64,000 bases of DNA from assembly GCA_013339895.1 (NCBI GenBank), contig JABACO010000002.1, positions 13,964,426-14,028,425 on the forward strand. The letters run 5' to 3'. The stretch is from Ephydatia muelleri. Taxonomy: Eukaryota > Porifera > Demospongiae > Spongillida > Spongillidae. Each line of letters begins with the position of its first letter. The first letter of the stretch is position 1. Made by a program: the position numbers and the translations under genes. A model generated the notes under the pieces. That model saw only the letters and a program-made list of their open reading frames with translations. It was not told where the DNA came from and searched no databases. Below are positions 18,779 through 30,544 of this stretch, in pieces.

Positions 18779-19307
18779 ATGGCTGAATGCAGCAAAGCAG
18801 TGCGATCTAAACAGTGTTCAACATGTGGAAAGGCATTTTCACGGCAGTGGAATCTGAAAACTCACATGCTCACACACACCTGGAGAGAGACCACATCAGT
18901 GTGAACAATGTGGAAAGGCATTTTCACAGCAGTCACATCTGAAGACTCACATGCTCACTCATACTGGAGAGAGACCACATCAGTGTGAACAATGTGGAAA
19001 GGCATTTTCACAACAGTCAAGTCTGATGAATCACATGATCACTCATACTCGAGAGAGATCACATCAGTGTGAACAATGTGGAAAGGCATTTTCACAACAA
19101 CGATGCTTGAAGGCACACATGCACACCCATTCAAAGGAGAGAACTTACAAGTGCTTTTGTCAAAGATCGTTCAGTTGCCCATGGTCATTGAAAGCTCATA
19201 GCAGAATTCATACTGGTGAGAGATTGAGATGCAACAACTTTGGATGTAATAAATCTTTCCTGTACAAACAAAGTTTGAGTTATCATCTGAAACGTTGTAA
19301 CTGGTAA
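18779..19307 (+). pseudogene. C2H2 zinc-finger gene, copy B (one-base frameshift)
   Basis: Starts ATG at 18779 (MAECSKAVRSKQCSTCGKAF), then shifts by one base in a CACACACAC run near 18880. From there the second frame carries fingers with contacts QSHT, QSSN, QRCA and the two atypical C-terminal fingers, ending YHLKRCNW and TAA at 19305. Repairing a single base would make it open, so a sequencing slip is possible. It is the mirror-oriented partner of copy A. Confidence 0.82.
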
Positions 19308-19309
19308 CA

Positions 19310-19560
19310 TGTTTAATGTATGCATGCACAGATTTCTTCAATCGCCATTTGATGATGTTTTAATGTGAAAATGAACACGCAGATATGCAAGGTGTCCACA
19401 AATGAACTGGACAATTGTTTTTTGTTGTAACTCCATACTATACAGTAATGGTAATTAAGCTCATCACGTTATGCACTGCAATCGTCAAGTGAAGAAGTTT
19501 AATTTCTAATGATATAAACCAACTACAATCAATAACATTCATGTGACGTGATCAAATATG
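19310..19560 (-). repeat. 3' flank of zinc-finger copy B
   Basis: Shared with the 3' flanks of copies A, C, D, E and F: AATCGCCATTTGATGATG, CAAGGTGTCCACAAATGA, TTGTAACTCCATA and AAGCTCATCACGTTATGCAC. Its conservation among copies exceeds that of RT-B. Confidence 0.75.
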
Positions 19561-20040
19561 AGCTGTAACTAAGGTGCTGTGTGTAAAGTTGTTGACTATT
19601 AAACGGCCATAGTGGTGCCCTACACTCTTTTGCAGTTTAAGCCGTGTGTGGCAAACTGAGAAACCTCTGCCCCACAGTGTTGGCAGGTATGACTTCTACA
19701 CACAGGTAGTCCCAGTCAAAGTCCCATAGAAATTACAACAGTTGCATCAATCATTCATAGGCCAATTGGTAAAGCATTTAACCAACCCCAGACTTCTTAC
19801 AAGATGTTGCAAATAGACAGTCTCTGTGCCATTTATCACGAGCACTTTTGAAATGAGTGTCTGTGATGGAAGATACCAGAGAATCCCGTCTCTTCTGATG
19901 ATGGGCAGCAGCATCAGTGGAGGGTTGTTCCTGACACCAAGTGACAAAAGCTTCATTCACATAACTAAACTGGGGTGGTTGCATATTAGCTAGGTGAATT
20001 AGTCAGGCAAGTTTGGAAGGGCAGCAGCTGAATGACAAAT
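19560..20040 (-). pseudogene. RT-B retroelement relic, minus-strand copy
   Basis: Inverse counterpart of 13260-13700, with shared words such as TGGCAAACTGAGAAACCTCTG, CTGATGATGGGCAGCAGCAT and CATAACTAAACTGGGGTGGT. Truncated at about 20040, where the next module begins in the opposite orientation. Confidence 0.65.
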
Positions 20041-20599
20041 GCATGTATGTTGCCTAATGGGCTGCACTGACTGCAATTATGAACATGTGTATGCAGTCTA
20101 TTACGACGAAGCAGTTGACATTTTTCTGATAATGTATTTTACAATAGAGTTGCCAAATTAACACATTAGTTTTGCTGGAATGTTTCATTTGCATTCTTCC
20201 CCTCCACCCCCCAACTTTTCCAAAGTGCCCTATACTACATGAATGCAGTAGTTTTTCCATATCTCGATATTAGACTGTAAAATGCCATACTATGCAAATT
20301 AGGGACAAGGTAAAAGAGTGCAATTCAGGCTCGAAAATAAATCTATACACAGTGAGTCCACAAATGAACAGGTCAGGTCTCAATCATATATTTATATTGC
20401 AATCAGTTAGTTAGTGGTTTGTTGCTTACAGATGGCTCTGATTACTTACATCATAGGTGGCAACATATTTAATAATACTTGGTTATTGCAATTTAATTAA
20501 TTATGTCTTGTTTAATGGCTATTTAGTTTGCTAATAACTGGCAATTCGTACTTAGAGAAAATCAGCTTAACTTGACACAATCCAAGATAATGGTGCTTG

Positions 20600-21790
20600 C
20601 TTGCACATGCTGGACAAGCATTATTGATGATTTTAATTATCAATAGGACCTGTCATCAGAGGTGGTCCAACAAGGGGATCCTCTTGGGCCAATCCTCTTC
20701 TACCTCACAATACACCATGTGTGTTCACAGATGAAGTCTGAACTGTGCATTTTCTATTGAGACGATGGCACTCTTGGAGGGGGTTCTGTCAGATGTTCTT
20801 CATAATATTGAGGTGATGAAGAAGGAAGCTGGAATTATTGATCTAGAGCCCAACATCCAGAAATCAGCTTTGCCTGTGTGTCATGGTAGGTATGAGTGCT
20901 GTGCAGTTGGCACCTTCTGCCATCTTGGCCTCAACTGCTGCCCCTCCAAACTTGCAGCTAGCTAATATGCAACTAGCCCAGTTTAGTTATGTGCATAAAG
21001 CTCTTTGTGCTTGGTCCTAAGTGGTGTCATGAACAATCCTCCTGCTGATGCTGCTACCCATCATCAGAAGACACAGGATTCTCTCAGCCATCACAGACAC
21101 TCATTTCAAAAGTGCTCCTGATAAATTGCACAAGGTTGTCTATTTGCGGCATCTGGTGTGAAGTCTGGGATTGGTTAATGCCTTACCAATTGGCTTACTG
21201 TATGGATGATACAACTGTTGTAATTTCTATGGGACTTTGACTGTGACTACCTGTGTGTTAAAGTCATACCTTCCAACACTGCGGACCAGAGGCTTCTCAG
21301 TTTGCCACACATGGCTTAAACTGCAAAAAGAGTGTAGGGCACCACTATGGCCATTCAATTTTCAACAACTTTATACACAGCAGCCTTAGCTACAGCTCAT
21401 ATTTTATCACGTCTGGGGCCTTCTCGTCTGCATCGCTAAGATGGAATGTGACCCAATGGATCTCAATAATCCATGGAAGTGTGACCAACTGCTGGTGTGA
21501 GATACAACCTGCCCAGATAGTCTTCAATTGCGACACAGAACGCTGGAGCTGTAACTGAATAGGCAGAAGTCAATAAGCAAAGAAAGTATAACCACCTTGT
21601 TTTTCACACTCATCAGTGATGGCTAATAAGACCAGGACAACTGAATTCCTTAAGTATCTATCATTGAAGGCAGGTGTTGGGTGAACAAACTCCTTCTGGT
21701 TTCTGCTTCAGAGACTGTCAGTTGCGCTCCGGTTTGGGGACAATAACGTTTACAGTGCAGATGAGTTTTTGTCTAAGCAGTGTATGCTTT
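20600..21790 (+). pseudogene. RT-B retroelement relic, most complete copy
   Basis: Motif B EVVQQGDPLGPILFYL is intact at about 20660-20710, followed by DVLHNIEVMKKEAGI and LEPNIQKS (20790-20880), a degraded HGG...LAPS block, then a C-terminal end near 21690-21760 whose frames give FWFLLQRLSVALRFGD. That ending resembles the LxQRLSxAI ending of the retroelement at 5579-5821, so RT-B probably also ended in an endonuclease-like domain. There are many stops. Confidence 0.65.
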
Positions 21791-22013
21791 TAGTGTTGTA
21801 TATTAAATTTGAATATTATATCATAATTCCCCTGACGATTGCAGTGCATAACATGATGAGCTTAATAGCCATTACTGTATTAGTACTGGAGTTACAACAA
21901 AAAACACTTGTCCTATTCATTTGTAGACACCTTGCATATCTGTGTATTCATATTAGCATTAAAAAATCATCAAATGGCGATTGAGGAAATCAATGCATAT
22001 ACATTACAACATG

Positions 22014-22367
22014 TTACCAGTTACAACATTTCAGATGATAATTCAAACTTTGTTTGTGCAGGAAAGATTTATTACATCCAAAGTTGTTGCACCTCAGCCT
22101 CTCACCAGTATGAATTCTGCTATGAGCTTTCAATGACCTTGGGCAACTGAACGATCTTTGACAAAAGCACTTGTATGATCTCTCCTTTGAATGAGTGTGC
22201 ATGTGTGCCTTCAAGCATCGTTGTTGTGAAAATGCCTTTCCGCATTGTTCACACTGATGTGGTCTCTCTCCAGTATGAGTGAGCATGTGAGTTTTCAGAG
22301 TTGTCTGACGTGAAAATGCCTTTCCACATTGTTCACACCGATGTGGTCTCTCTCCAGTGTGAGTGAG
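22014..22367 (-). pseudogene. C2H2 zinc-finger gene, copy C, cut by an LTR element
   Basis: The C-terminal part is preserved: standard fingers with contacts RTTT and QRCA, then the KCFC and CNNFGC fingers ending HLKCCNW. At 22368 the sequence switches inside the next finger linker (THTGERPHRCEQ...) to the LTR, so the N-terminal half and cap are missing. Confidence 0.85.
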
Positions 22368-22602
22368 TGTAGTGTCGCCGCTGTACACGTTACACGCGTA
22401 TTGTCAGTAGGTTGGATGGTGCAGCCCAATCACGGGCAGCGGTCAATATTCAAGAGCAGTCACTCACAAAAGCAATACACTTATATAGGAATTCACAGAT
22501 GGACAGACGGACTGGCAACTATGACGTCACCTATAGAGCATGCACAATGACAGACAGAGAAGGACAGACAGACTAGACATAGCCAACAGTACAAATATCA
22601 CA
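22368..22602 (-). repeat. 3' LTR (235 bp)
   Basis: Bounded by TG...CA (minus strand TGTGATATTTG to GACACTACA), directly after a polypurine tract. A TATATAAG box is visible on the minus strand at about 22475-22490. No second LTR is in the window for comparison. Confidence 0.75.
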
Positions 22603-22629
22603 TTTCCTCCCTCCTTGCAAAGGCTGCTG

Positions 22630-23270
22630 CTACAAACGATCAGGTGGACGTCGGTACCTGGTAGACCGACGGAGTGGAACTAGATTTGGAATGGGTTCAG
22701 GAACTGCCTGGATTACAGCATCAGCTAGAGGTACTGGGATGTCAACCATGGGTGGTCCTTCCTCCTCTCTTGTTGCAGCCTCCTCCTGAATGTCTGGAAG
22801 GTCAACGACTTCATCCTGCTGCACTGCTGTAGTCTTCTTAGGGACTTGCGGCTCAGGTGTGGTTGACCGAGCCTTTACATGGTCTGTATGACGACGCACG
22901 GCTTGACCATCCTCCAGCTGTATCACCATGGACACAGGACCAGACATAGCGGTGACCACTCCTGGGACCCAAGTAGGAGAACCATGAAATTATGTGCATA
23001 CACCAAGTCCCCATTCTGGAACTTGCGATACTTGGCATGTTGATCATGGGCTTCCTTCTGCCGCTCCTGTCTTTGAGTCACCTTGGGTGAGATGTCTGGA
23101 TGCAAAGGTCCAGGTGAGATCGTGGCCGCCGACCCAACAACATCTCTGCAGGGGAAAGTCCAGTTGTTGTGTGTGGTGTAAGCCGATACTGAAATAGAAA
23201 TCTGGCCAGCCTTGCATCCAGATCTCCAGTGGTTTTCAAAATGGCCTCTCACCGAGGAGCCAAAGGACTT
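22630..23270 (-). pseudogene. Gypsy integrase C-terminal region and tail
   Basis: Minus-strand frames read TTGDLDARLARFLFQYRLTP, LSPAEMLLGRRPRS, then after a shift near 23100 EAHDQHAKYRKFQNGDLVY, and after another near 22960 SMVIQLEDGQAVRRHTDHVK and finally RRSTRYRRPPDRL. This is the usual end of an invertebrate gypsy integrase, its GPV-like region and a proline-rich tail. The catalytic DDE core is missing. Confidence 0.8.
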
Positions 23271-23499
23271 GTCAGGGTTAGTGATCTTATTAATAAAATA
23301 TACGCTGATGACAATGTCATCAGTGTCCAACTCAGGATCAGGGGGTCCCCCAGGAGGGCTGTCCTCCTCATGCTGAGAAGGTTGGAATCACAATGTACTG
23401 GAGGAGCAAGGGAAAGTGAGGAGGTGAAGGTGAGGGAGGAAAAATGGTTTGTGTAATTTTGCCAGAGATGTCCCTGCTGGTGTACATGTACACTACAGG

Positions 23500-23672
23500 A
23501 GGACAGGAGGGAGGGAGGGAGGGACGGAGGGAGGGAGGGAGGGAGAAAGTGAGGGAGGGAGGGAGAAAGTGAGGGAGGGAGGGAGAAAGTGAGAGAGGGA
23601 GGGAGAAAGTGAGGGAGGGAGGGAGTAGGTGAGACAGGAGAGAAAGGAAGGAAGGAAGGAGGAGAGAGGGAT
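23500..23672. repeat. (GGGA)n purine tract
   Basis: Repeated GAGGGAGGGAGAAAGTGAGG blocks, strand-biased. The opposite strand reads as artificial Pro/Ser/Leu-rich peptides. Confidence 0.9.
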
Positions 23673-24159
23673 AAGAGCAAAGAAAGATACAACACAAACT
23701 AAGTGATTGAAGTGTACACAATGTACCTGGGCAGGCTGGCTGCAGCACAGATAACGCCCAACACCACGTTCCAACTAGAGTGCAGTGCCTGCGGGCGTGA
23801 CTGGAGGACCTGTCCAACAGATAATGTACTGAGCACAGATCATATACATGTACCATGCACACTGTTATTTGCGCATGTTGCACACAGTAGCAGAGAAGAC
23901 ATACATGTACATGTACAAAGTGAAGGGGAGGAGGCCGGTGGTGTTGAAGCTGATCACAGTAAGGGGCAGGACACCCGCCAGAGCACCATTGCAATACAAA
24001 CTGAAGTTGATGAGGATGCCATTACTGTGAGTTGGCAAGTCCCAAGACACAATGATGTAGGTGGAGCCCACATTCTGCACCGACACAGCATCAAATCCAT
24101 CCGGTGCTGGGGGAAGGAGGGGGAAGAGGATGACATCACATGCACACAATGACATCACA

Positions 24160-24236
24160 CATACATGTACATGTACATATATACACAGTCAGTGACACAC
24201 ACATACACACGCACACACAACACACACACACACCGA
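24160..24236. repeat. (CA)n with TACATG repeats
   Basis: ACATGTACATGTACATATAT followed by ACAC runs, within an intron of the FN3/LamG relic. Confidence 0.85.
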
Positions 24237-25099
24237 GGTACCATTCAGGAGGGGATAAGACCACATGCTGTAAGGGGTTGCAAATGCCATATCTGCTTGA
24301 CGTGCTGGGAAATCCCTCAAAGTAGACTTTCATGGTCAGCAGTGGGACAATCGCGGCAGTGATGGCTGCCGCGTGCACCGTATCCAAGGTGACGTAGAAG
24401 GTATTGGAGGCCTGCTCAAACAGTACCACGTACCCCTGGCCATCACAGAGGTTACAGGAGGGGGCTGCACCACACTCGCACCGACGTACAAGCTCAACAT
24501 GACCGATGAGTTCTGAAGCTCACAGTGCCACTGACCACCGTTGAAGGTTTTGGTACTGTTGGATCCAACGACAGCTGGTCCAGAGCCCACATCAAATATT
24601 AACCATGGCAACCTGCCATGAAGCTTCACCCCCAGGAAGTCAGTCATTACACTGTTGATCTGGTAGAAGAGAATGCCGCTGGGGTTGTAGGTATGGAACT
24701 GGACTGTGGCCTGGTTAATAAAACCACAAAGGAACATGTGCCCGCGGAAAGTAGCCAGGCCCTTACCGTCGAAGGAGGTGCCCACATCTCTGACTGGGAC
24801 TTAAGGCTGGGGACTCGATGATGCAAGGTTGGAGGGGAGCATTCCATTGGAGGGACATGGAAGATATTGAGGATGAGGGGGGAGCTTGGCCCACAGGTGC
24901 TAAGGGTGTGAGAAAGATACAAAGTGGTTGTCAATGACCACTTGGGGCTTTGTTGAATATAATTGAATACATAACACATAACCCACACACACATCATGTG
25001 CACATGGCACACATGCATGCAAATGCTGCTTGTGTCTACAAACTGAATGCTGACTGCCATTTTCTTTAGCAAGAAGAGAAGGGCATAAAACATGTACCT

Positions 25100-25375
<276 letters not shown>

Positions 25376-26284
25376 CCACATACACAACGTATACGTACCA
25401 CTATCCAGTGTTGTGACATTGAAAACACCACCAGTCTGACATCCAGCTGTGGTGCATGCTGCTTCCACAAAGCTGTACTGCGTTGACGGCTGCAGGTTAT
25501 GTACCATGGGACACTGGAGGTAGTGAGAAGGACGTTCTCCAGTACGGAAACAGCTTACACATTGCAGGCTGTGATGATCCCATTGGGAACTGAGGGGTTA
25601 AACTACATCACATTGACAGAGGAAGAGGAGAGTGGCCAGAAGCTGAGGGCTTGGAACCCCCAATGGTGCTGTGAAAGGGACCAAGATGTGACAACCATAC
25701 ACAAATACACACACACACATGACAGTGTGCATGTACATGTACATGCATGTGATTATGTGTGCGAGTGATACATGTGTGAATGTGAGTATGCATGAATACA
25801 TATGTTCACACACACAAACACACACACACATACATGTGCCTCACATTGATTTTCATTGCAATACAGGGGGTGTGCCACCTACATGTACTTACACAGCATG
25901 CGGGGCTGCAAATACAAGTGGTGGTCACAATAAATGGGTGGGGTATATATAATAATCGGAGATCAAACACTTCCAAAGGGTGGGGTTTCCCCAAGAAAGT
26001 TGCCCCCCCCCCCCCCATATGCCACACATCATATGTACCGGTTAGCAGGACGACAGTGCAGTCACAGCGTTCAGAGCAGTAACATTGGGAGCAGCCTGGG
26101 ATGTGGGCATGGCTTGTAATGTCTTCAAGCTGCTGGAGTTGCTTTGGCCACACCCACCGGATGTGCAGGCCTGTACCAGTTGTAGTCCATATACAGTGTA
26201 TGGTATTGGACAGGGCAGGGATTTACCACTCCCAACCCCTATCCACCCCCTGGTTTGCCCCTAATTTGAATAACCCAGGGAGAA

Positions 26285-26620
26285 GGCCAACAGTATACCA
26301 TATCCACACTCAACAAGGCCAACAGAATAGGGAGAAGGCCAACAGTATAGGGAGAAGACCAACAGTATAGGAAGAAGACCAACAGTATATAGGGAGAAGG
26401 CCAACTTTATAAAGACAAGGCGAACAGTATAGGGAGAAGACCAGCAGTACAGGGAGAAGGCCACCAGACTAGCAATAAAGGAAGAAGACCAACAGTAGGC
26501 TATAAGGAGACGGGCAATTAACGGTTCGGGAGTAAAGGGAGAAGGCTACCACTGGTTACAGTACAGGGAGATGTCTACCATTATAGAGAGATGGCCAACT
26601 GTACTAGTATAGGGAGAAGG
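26285..26620. repeat. Degenerate minisatellite, unit about 20 bp
   Basis: At least 12 variants of AAGGCCAACAGTATAGGGAG, with purine-rich GGGAGAAG and spacing varying between about 18 and 30 bp. Confidence 0.85.
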
Positions 26621-26988
26621 CCATATCTACTCCTTCCAAGATATGCACATAGGGCCGAACACTACCCACTGCCGAACATACCCTACGCTACTAAATTCAC
26701 AAAGTATACTCACCAAAACACCTGCGTCTCAGAAGATGAAAGCATGAAGGGCATACGTAGTTCGATCCCTGCATGCATCATTGTGCCGCTCCACATCTCC
26801 ACGAGATAATCTATATAATATTATCTCTGGTGCAAGTGACAGCATAATTTTAATTTTAATTTGTGTATCTAGTCGTTGATAGTTACGTTACAGCCATTAA
26901 AGTTTATAACAGTTAACCCCCACTAGCTAGCCGACATAATTTTAATAACTATAACTGAAAAATCCATCAAGAATGTGATAAGAATGTT

Positions 26989-27818
26989 CATATGGGTCAG
27001 TTTCCGAGAAAATGAGCCTTCGCTATATATATATAAAAGTTATAAAAATCATTCACGTTTGAATCGCTATAACTTCCGAACGGTACATGCCATCAACATC
27101 CTATTTTCAACAAATCATACCACACCATTTCTCTATGGCAGAATATGTTTTGGGGTCTTGAACTTGCTCCTTGCCAGTATTGCAACGTTCGATACCCCAC
27201 CGGGTTCAAACCCGCCATAACTTTCTGTAGGAGTAATCAAATCGCTTCAAATTCGGTTTGTAGGTGGAGAGGTCCTATATCTATCTATTTGTTCTGTTCG
27301 TTAATTTTTATGCAATCCGTTACGGAGATACAGTTGAACAAACTACGTGCACATTTTCGCGCTCGTTTCGCGCCAATGATTTGGGCAAATTGCGCTCCGC
27401 TCAATGTATGGGGAGGCGGGGATTATTACATTGGCGCGAATCAAGCGGGAAAACGTGCACGTAGTTTATTCAACTGTATCTCCGTAACAGATGGCATAAA
27501 AATTAACGAACAGAACAAATCGATAGGTATAGGACCTCTCTATCTACATACCGAATTTGAAGCGATTTGATTACTCCTGCCGAAAGTTATGACGGGTTCA
27601 TACCTTGTGGGGTATCGGACGTTGCAATACAGGCACGGAGCAAGTGCAAGACCCCAAAAAGTATTTTACCGTAGAGAAATGGTGTAGTATGAAGTGTTGA
27701 AAATAGGAAGTCAATGGCGTGTACCGTTCGGAAGTTATAGCGATTCAAACGTGAATGATTTTTATAACTTTTATATATATATAGCGAAGGCTCATTTTCT
27801 CGGAAACTGACCCATATG
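26989..27818. mobile_element. 830-bp palindromic foldback element, copy 2
   Basis: Ends are CATATGGGTCAGTTTC / GAAACTGACCCATATG. Arms of about 390 bp face each other around a spacer of about 50 bp (27379-27428). Compared with copy 1 the arms share the order of blocks (GAATCGCTATAACTTCCG, TCCTATTTTCAACA, GATACCCC, TTGTTCTGTTCGTTAATTTT) at lower identity. It has no protein. Confidence 0.9.
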
Positions 27819-28077
27819 ACATACACAAACCTTACACTAAAGAGTTCGATATGAGCACCGTAACATCTATTTTGGCCTCAGACCCCTGGCCAGGATAGCC
27901 CTGTCCATTAACTATAACTTTATTCTAAGATGACGCAAGGTATTACGTATGACTACTTCGTTTATAAATAAATTATGCGCGGTAGAAATTAAATTTTTGT
28001 CTTGATTTCAGTTTACGAATGGTATACAGTATAATCTTATAAAGCACAGATTCACAATCAGTCCGATGTATCGTAAA

Positions 28078-28677
28078 TTATAAACGTGTTTGAAATTCAA
28101 TTTGAAAAAGAAAAGCAAGATGACCGCCTATGTATGCATGGGCCATTTCTCCATATGAGTTCCACAGTAAACACTCCCACACCAGTATAAGCAATTCGAA
28201 AGAATCCAATTGCAGCACCTCCCGCACTGGCAGCGATGAGCTAAATGTGCATTGTTCATCACATGTCATATGTTGGGCAAAGGAATGCATGCACGCATAA
28301 ACGACGGAAGGAAGTATATGCATGCATCGATCAATATCGAAACCTACTCGTCCAGTAGTGTTGCCTCCGTTATTTGCAACCAATTCAGCTAGGGCCGGAT
28401 TCCAAATGGTTGGCGTCTGAAGCGAGGCTTTGTATCTGAGCCTGCTGGCTGACATTGTTGTTAAATTGGATCGCCACAGCTGGAAGAGGAAAAACTCAGA
28501 TTTAAGGTGGCCGTGGAGATCGCGAAGGTGGCGGAGGTGGTGGAGGACTGCATGGAAGTTGGCACCACATTCCTCAGCACCACATTCCACACAGATTATC
28601 ACAATAATCAAACTGTACGGCGCGCGCTCGTCCGACAAGTACTCCCGCCCCGCCCCCTCAGACATGGCGCCTGACAT
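28078..28677 (-). CDS. Unassigned 199-codon reading frame
   Basis: Begins MSGAMSEGAGREYLSDERAP. It contains a Cys/His-rich stretch (VECGAEECGANF followed by LRHLRDLHGHL) that could be a single zinc finger, and lacks repeats. An intron is possible: TTTTTCCTCTTCCAG occurs in frame near 28480, and GTAGGT near 28345. I know no family for it. It is notable only as one of the longest non-repeat frames in its surroundings. Confidence 0.3.
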   Translation of the reverse strand: MSGAMSEGAGREYLSDERAPYSLIIVIICVECGAEECGANFHAVLHHLRHLRDLHGHLKSEFFLFQLWRSNLTTMSASRLRYKASLQTPTIWNPALAELVANNGGNTTGRVGFDIDRCMHILPSVVYACMHSFAQHMTCDEQCTFSSSLPVREVLQLDSFELLILVWECLLWNSYGEMAHAYIGGHLAFLFQIEFQTRL

Positions 28678-28730
28678 ACATAGACGGCATTAGCCTCTTC
28701 TACAGGCACTAGTTGTGTATTAAAATTACG

Positions 28731-28755
28731 GGGGGGGGGGGGGGGGGGGGGGGGG
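28731..28755. repeat. Poly-G tract followed by (TG)n
   Basis: About 25 consecutive G then TGTGTGTG. A similar G-run lies at 35848-35874. Such tracts tend to be collapsed or mis-sized in assemblies. Confidence 0.9.
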
Positions 28756-28767
28756 TGTGTGTGTGGA

Positions 28768-28920
28768 AAAGTCCATTGGCAAGGTCGTAGCGCGCTAGCC
28801 ATTACCAAGAAACTTGTTATACTCGTATACTTTGAAGAAAAAAAATGAATAACTACGGACGACACTAGTTTTCCTGGTAATGGCTAGCGCATGCGCGCTA
28901 GGATATTACCAATGGACACC
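28768..28920. repeat. Short foldback element
   Basis: GTCCATTGG...GCGCTAGCCATTACCA is mirrored by TGGTAATGGCTAGCGC...CCAATGGAC around a spacer of about 70 bp. Imperfect arms of about 38 bp. Confidence 0.75.
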
Positions 28921-29590
28921 ATTTTTATACCCTAGGAATTTAATATAAAACCCCTAATGTATATGTAAGTATAATTACTTGTAATTTTTTGTATATTAGA
29001 ACATTACAAGACTGTGTAAATCAAAACATGTAAAAACTACTTGGGCAGTGTTTGGTTCAAAAAGCACGTTGTCGCCTCATCTACAGTTGTGATTATCTAC
29101 ATAGGGAAAAAGAAATCACTTGAAAGAAAATAAATACATTTTAAATCACTTACTTCTGGCCACACGATACATTTACTGAGTTGGGAAAGTGTCATTGATG
29201 CCCGTTTCCCCACATCATCCTGAACACCTACAAGGTAGAGCCCTAACAGTACATATCAGTGAGGCGTAACATAAAGGTGTATAATACACACTATATCACT
29301 GCATTTTTCTAGAGGCCAATATGGATTTTCTTTTCTGAATGCTTTGACACTGGAGGTGTTATTTGCAAATTGTGATGTATGCCTTCCAGTTAAAATCTGT
29401 CGTATTAGTGGCTGTAAGTAAATGTGTTATTTTACATGCATTAAACATTCCTGCATGCATGCATGCATGTTTCAAGTACCTCGTCTTCTTCACCACATGT
29501 CTAATAAATGTTCTGGTAAATGGTGATTGGCTTCATGCGTAATGGTGATAGAGCTGAAGTTACATGTGTTGCACACATTTGTTGTGTTAC

Positions 29591-30287
29591 CTGTCTGATT
29601 CTCTCTTCAAACGATTAGATGGGAAATATCTGATGTAATGTTCTCTTCCCCACCTAGGGGCACCAAGGTCATCAGGGTCAGGACCAGGATTTTCATACTC
29701 AGGCACCAAGAAGTCATTCGAATCAGTATCAGAATTCAAAGAACTAGTGCTTCCACTTTCTATGTCATCATCATCTTCATTCACACTATGATGTTCCATC
29801 ACATCTGAAAAAGTTGACAATTACATATGCATGCACACTATAATGGATTTTTTTAACCTTGAATTGCATCATCTGACTTCTGCAGTGGATGCTGTGCACC
29901 AATGGACAATTCATGTGCCATTTGCTTCCTGAATCGACTCATCATGTTCTGTGGATATGCTTTTATTATGCCTAGCTACAGTGCTTAGTGTTTACTTGTG
30001 TGTATATGCAGTCTTGACTTTCAACTTGCAATCGTGCTGCCTATGTAACGTTATGCATGGTAAAAAAATGAATTCATACAACTTTAAAGGGTAACTTAGA
30101 AGACATACAAAAACACCACAGTCATATGAGTTGCTCTGCGTTGGTGAGATGCTGATCTTCATGTGCATTGTTAAAACAAGCAATTGTGTATTTAGTAAAA
30201 GGTATATTAAAACTCGTCAGTGCTGGGTAGTACCTTTGAATCAGCATACTTCCAGCCAGAATCACAGAGGTGCACCTTTGCTCTATG
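29591..30287 (-). CDS. Ulp1/SENP-like cysteine peptidase (C48), C-terminal exons
   Basis: C48 peptidases cut SUMO or related modifiers. Minus-strand exons fit at 30287-30234 (KVHLCDSGWKYADSK), 30156-30109 (SPTQSNSYDCGVF), 30040-29996 (AARLQVESQDCIYTQ), 29948-29858 (NMMSRFRKQMAHEL) and 29804-29591. All have AG/GT borders and keep one frame. The Q...DCGVF box carries the catalytic Gln and Cys, and Q..M..FRKxM is the family's final helix as in SENPs. The last exon adds an acidic tail (NEDDDDIESGS, then GREHYIRYFPSN). It may continue past 29591, since a GTAAC follows. The HW part of the active site was not found, so the gene is incomplete upstream or this is a transposon-derived Ulp1. Confidence 0.6.
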
Positions 30288-30544
30288 CTGCATTTCATTG
30301 CAAAGATACAGCCTACATGTATAGCACATAGAAATTTCATGCACATATTATCATAAGTTATTTTAATAAAACCACTTACCAAATCCAGTTAACTGCATCA
30401 TCATCAGAGCAATGCATTGAATCAATGCTTTGAATAAATTGTGCCTAGTATTTCCATCAAAAGGTATAATCTTCTAATCAAATGATGTACCAAACTTCAA
30501 TTTACCAGTAGACTCCAATGATTTGGTTCGTGTACAGGAAAGAG

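Larger units (their letters stand above)
22368..23290 (-). mobile_element. Ty3/gypsy-type LTR retrotransposon, 3' end only
   Basis: On the minus strand the order is the end of integrase, a tail, a polypurine tract (AAGGAGGGAGGAAA, 22603-22616) and a 3' LTR. The element is cut off near 23290 by unrelated sequence and its 5' part is absent. It interrupts zinc-finger copy C. Confidence 0.8.

Noticed and set aside
23249..23994. Pro/Ser/Leu-rich minus-strand frame
   Set aside because: Produced by the (GGGA)n tract at 23500-23672.
26740..26790. tRNA-like T-arm (GTTCGATCCC)
   Set aside because: No acceptor stem, D-arm or anticodon arm could be folded around it. I found no convincing tRNA elsewhere either, though a covariance-model scan was not possible.
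26975..27826. Paired similar peptides read from both strands, and similar frames in the 9.8-10.5 kb palindrome
   Set aside because: They mirror each other because the DNA is palindromic; no family resemblance.
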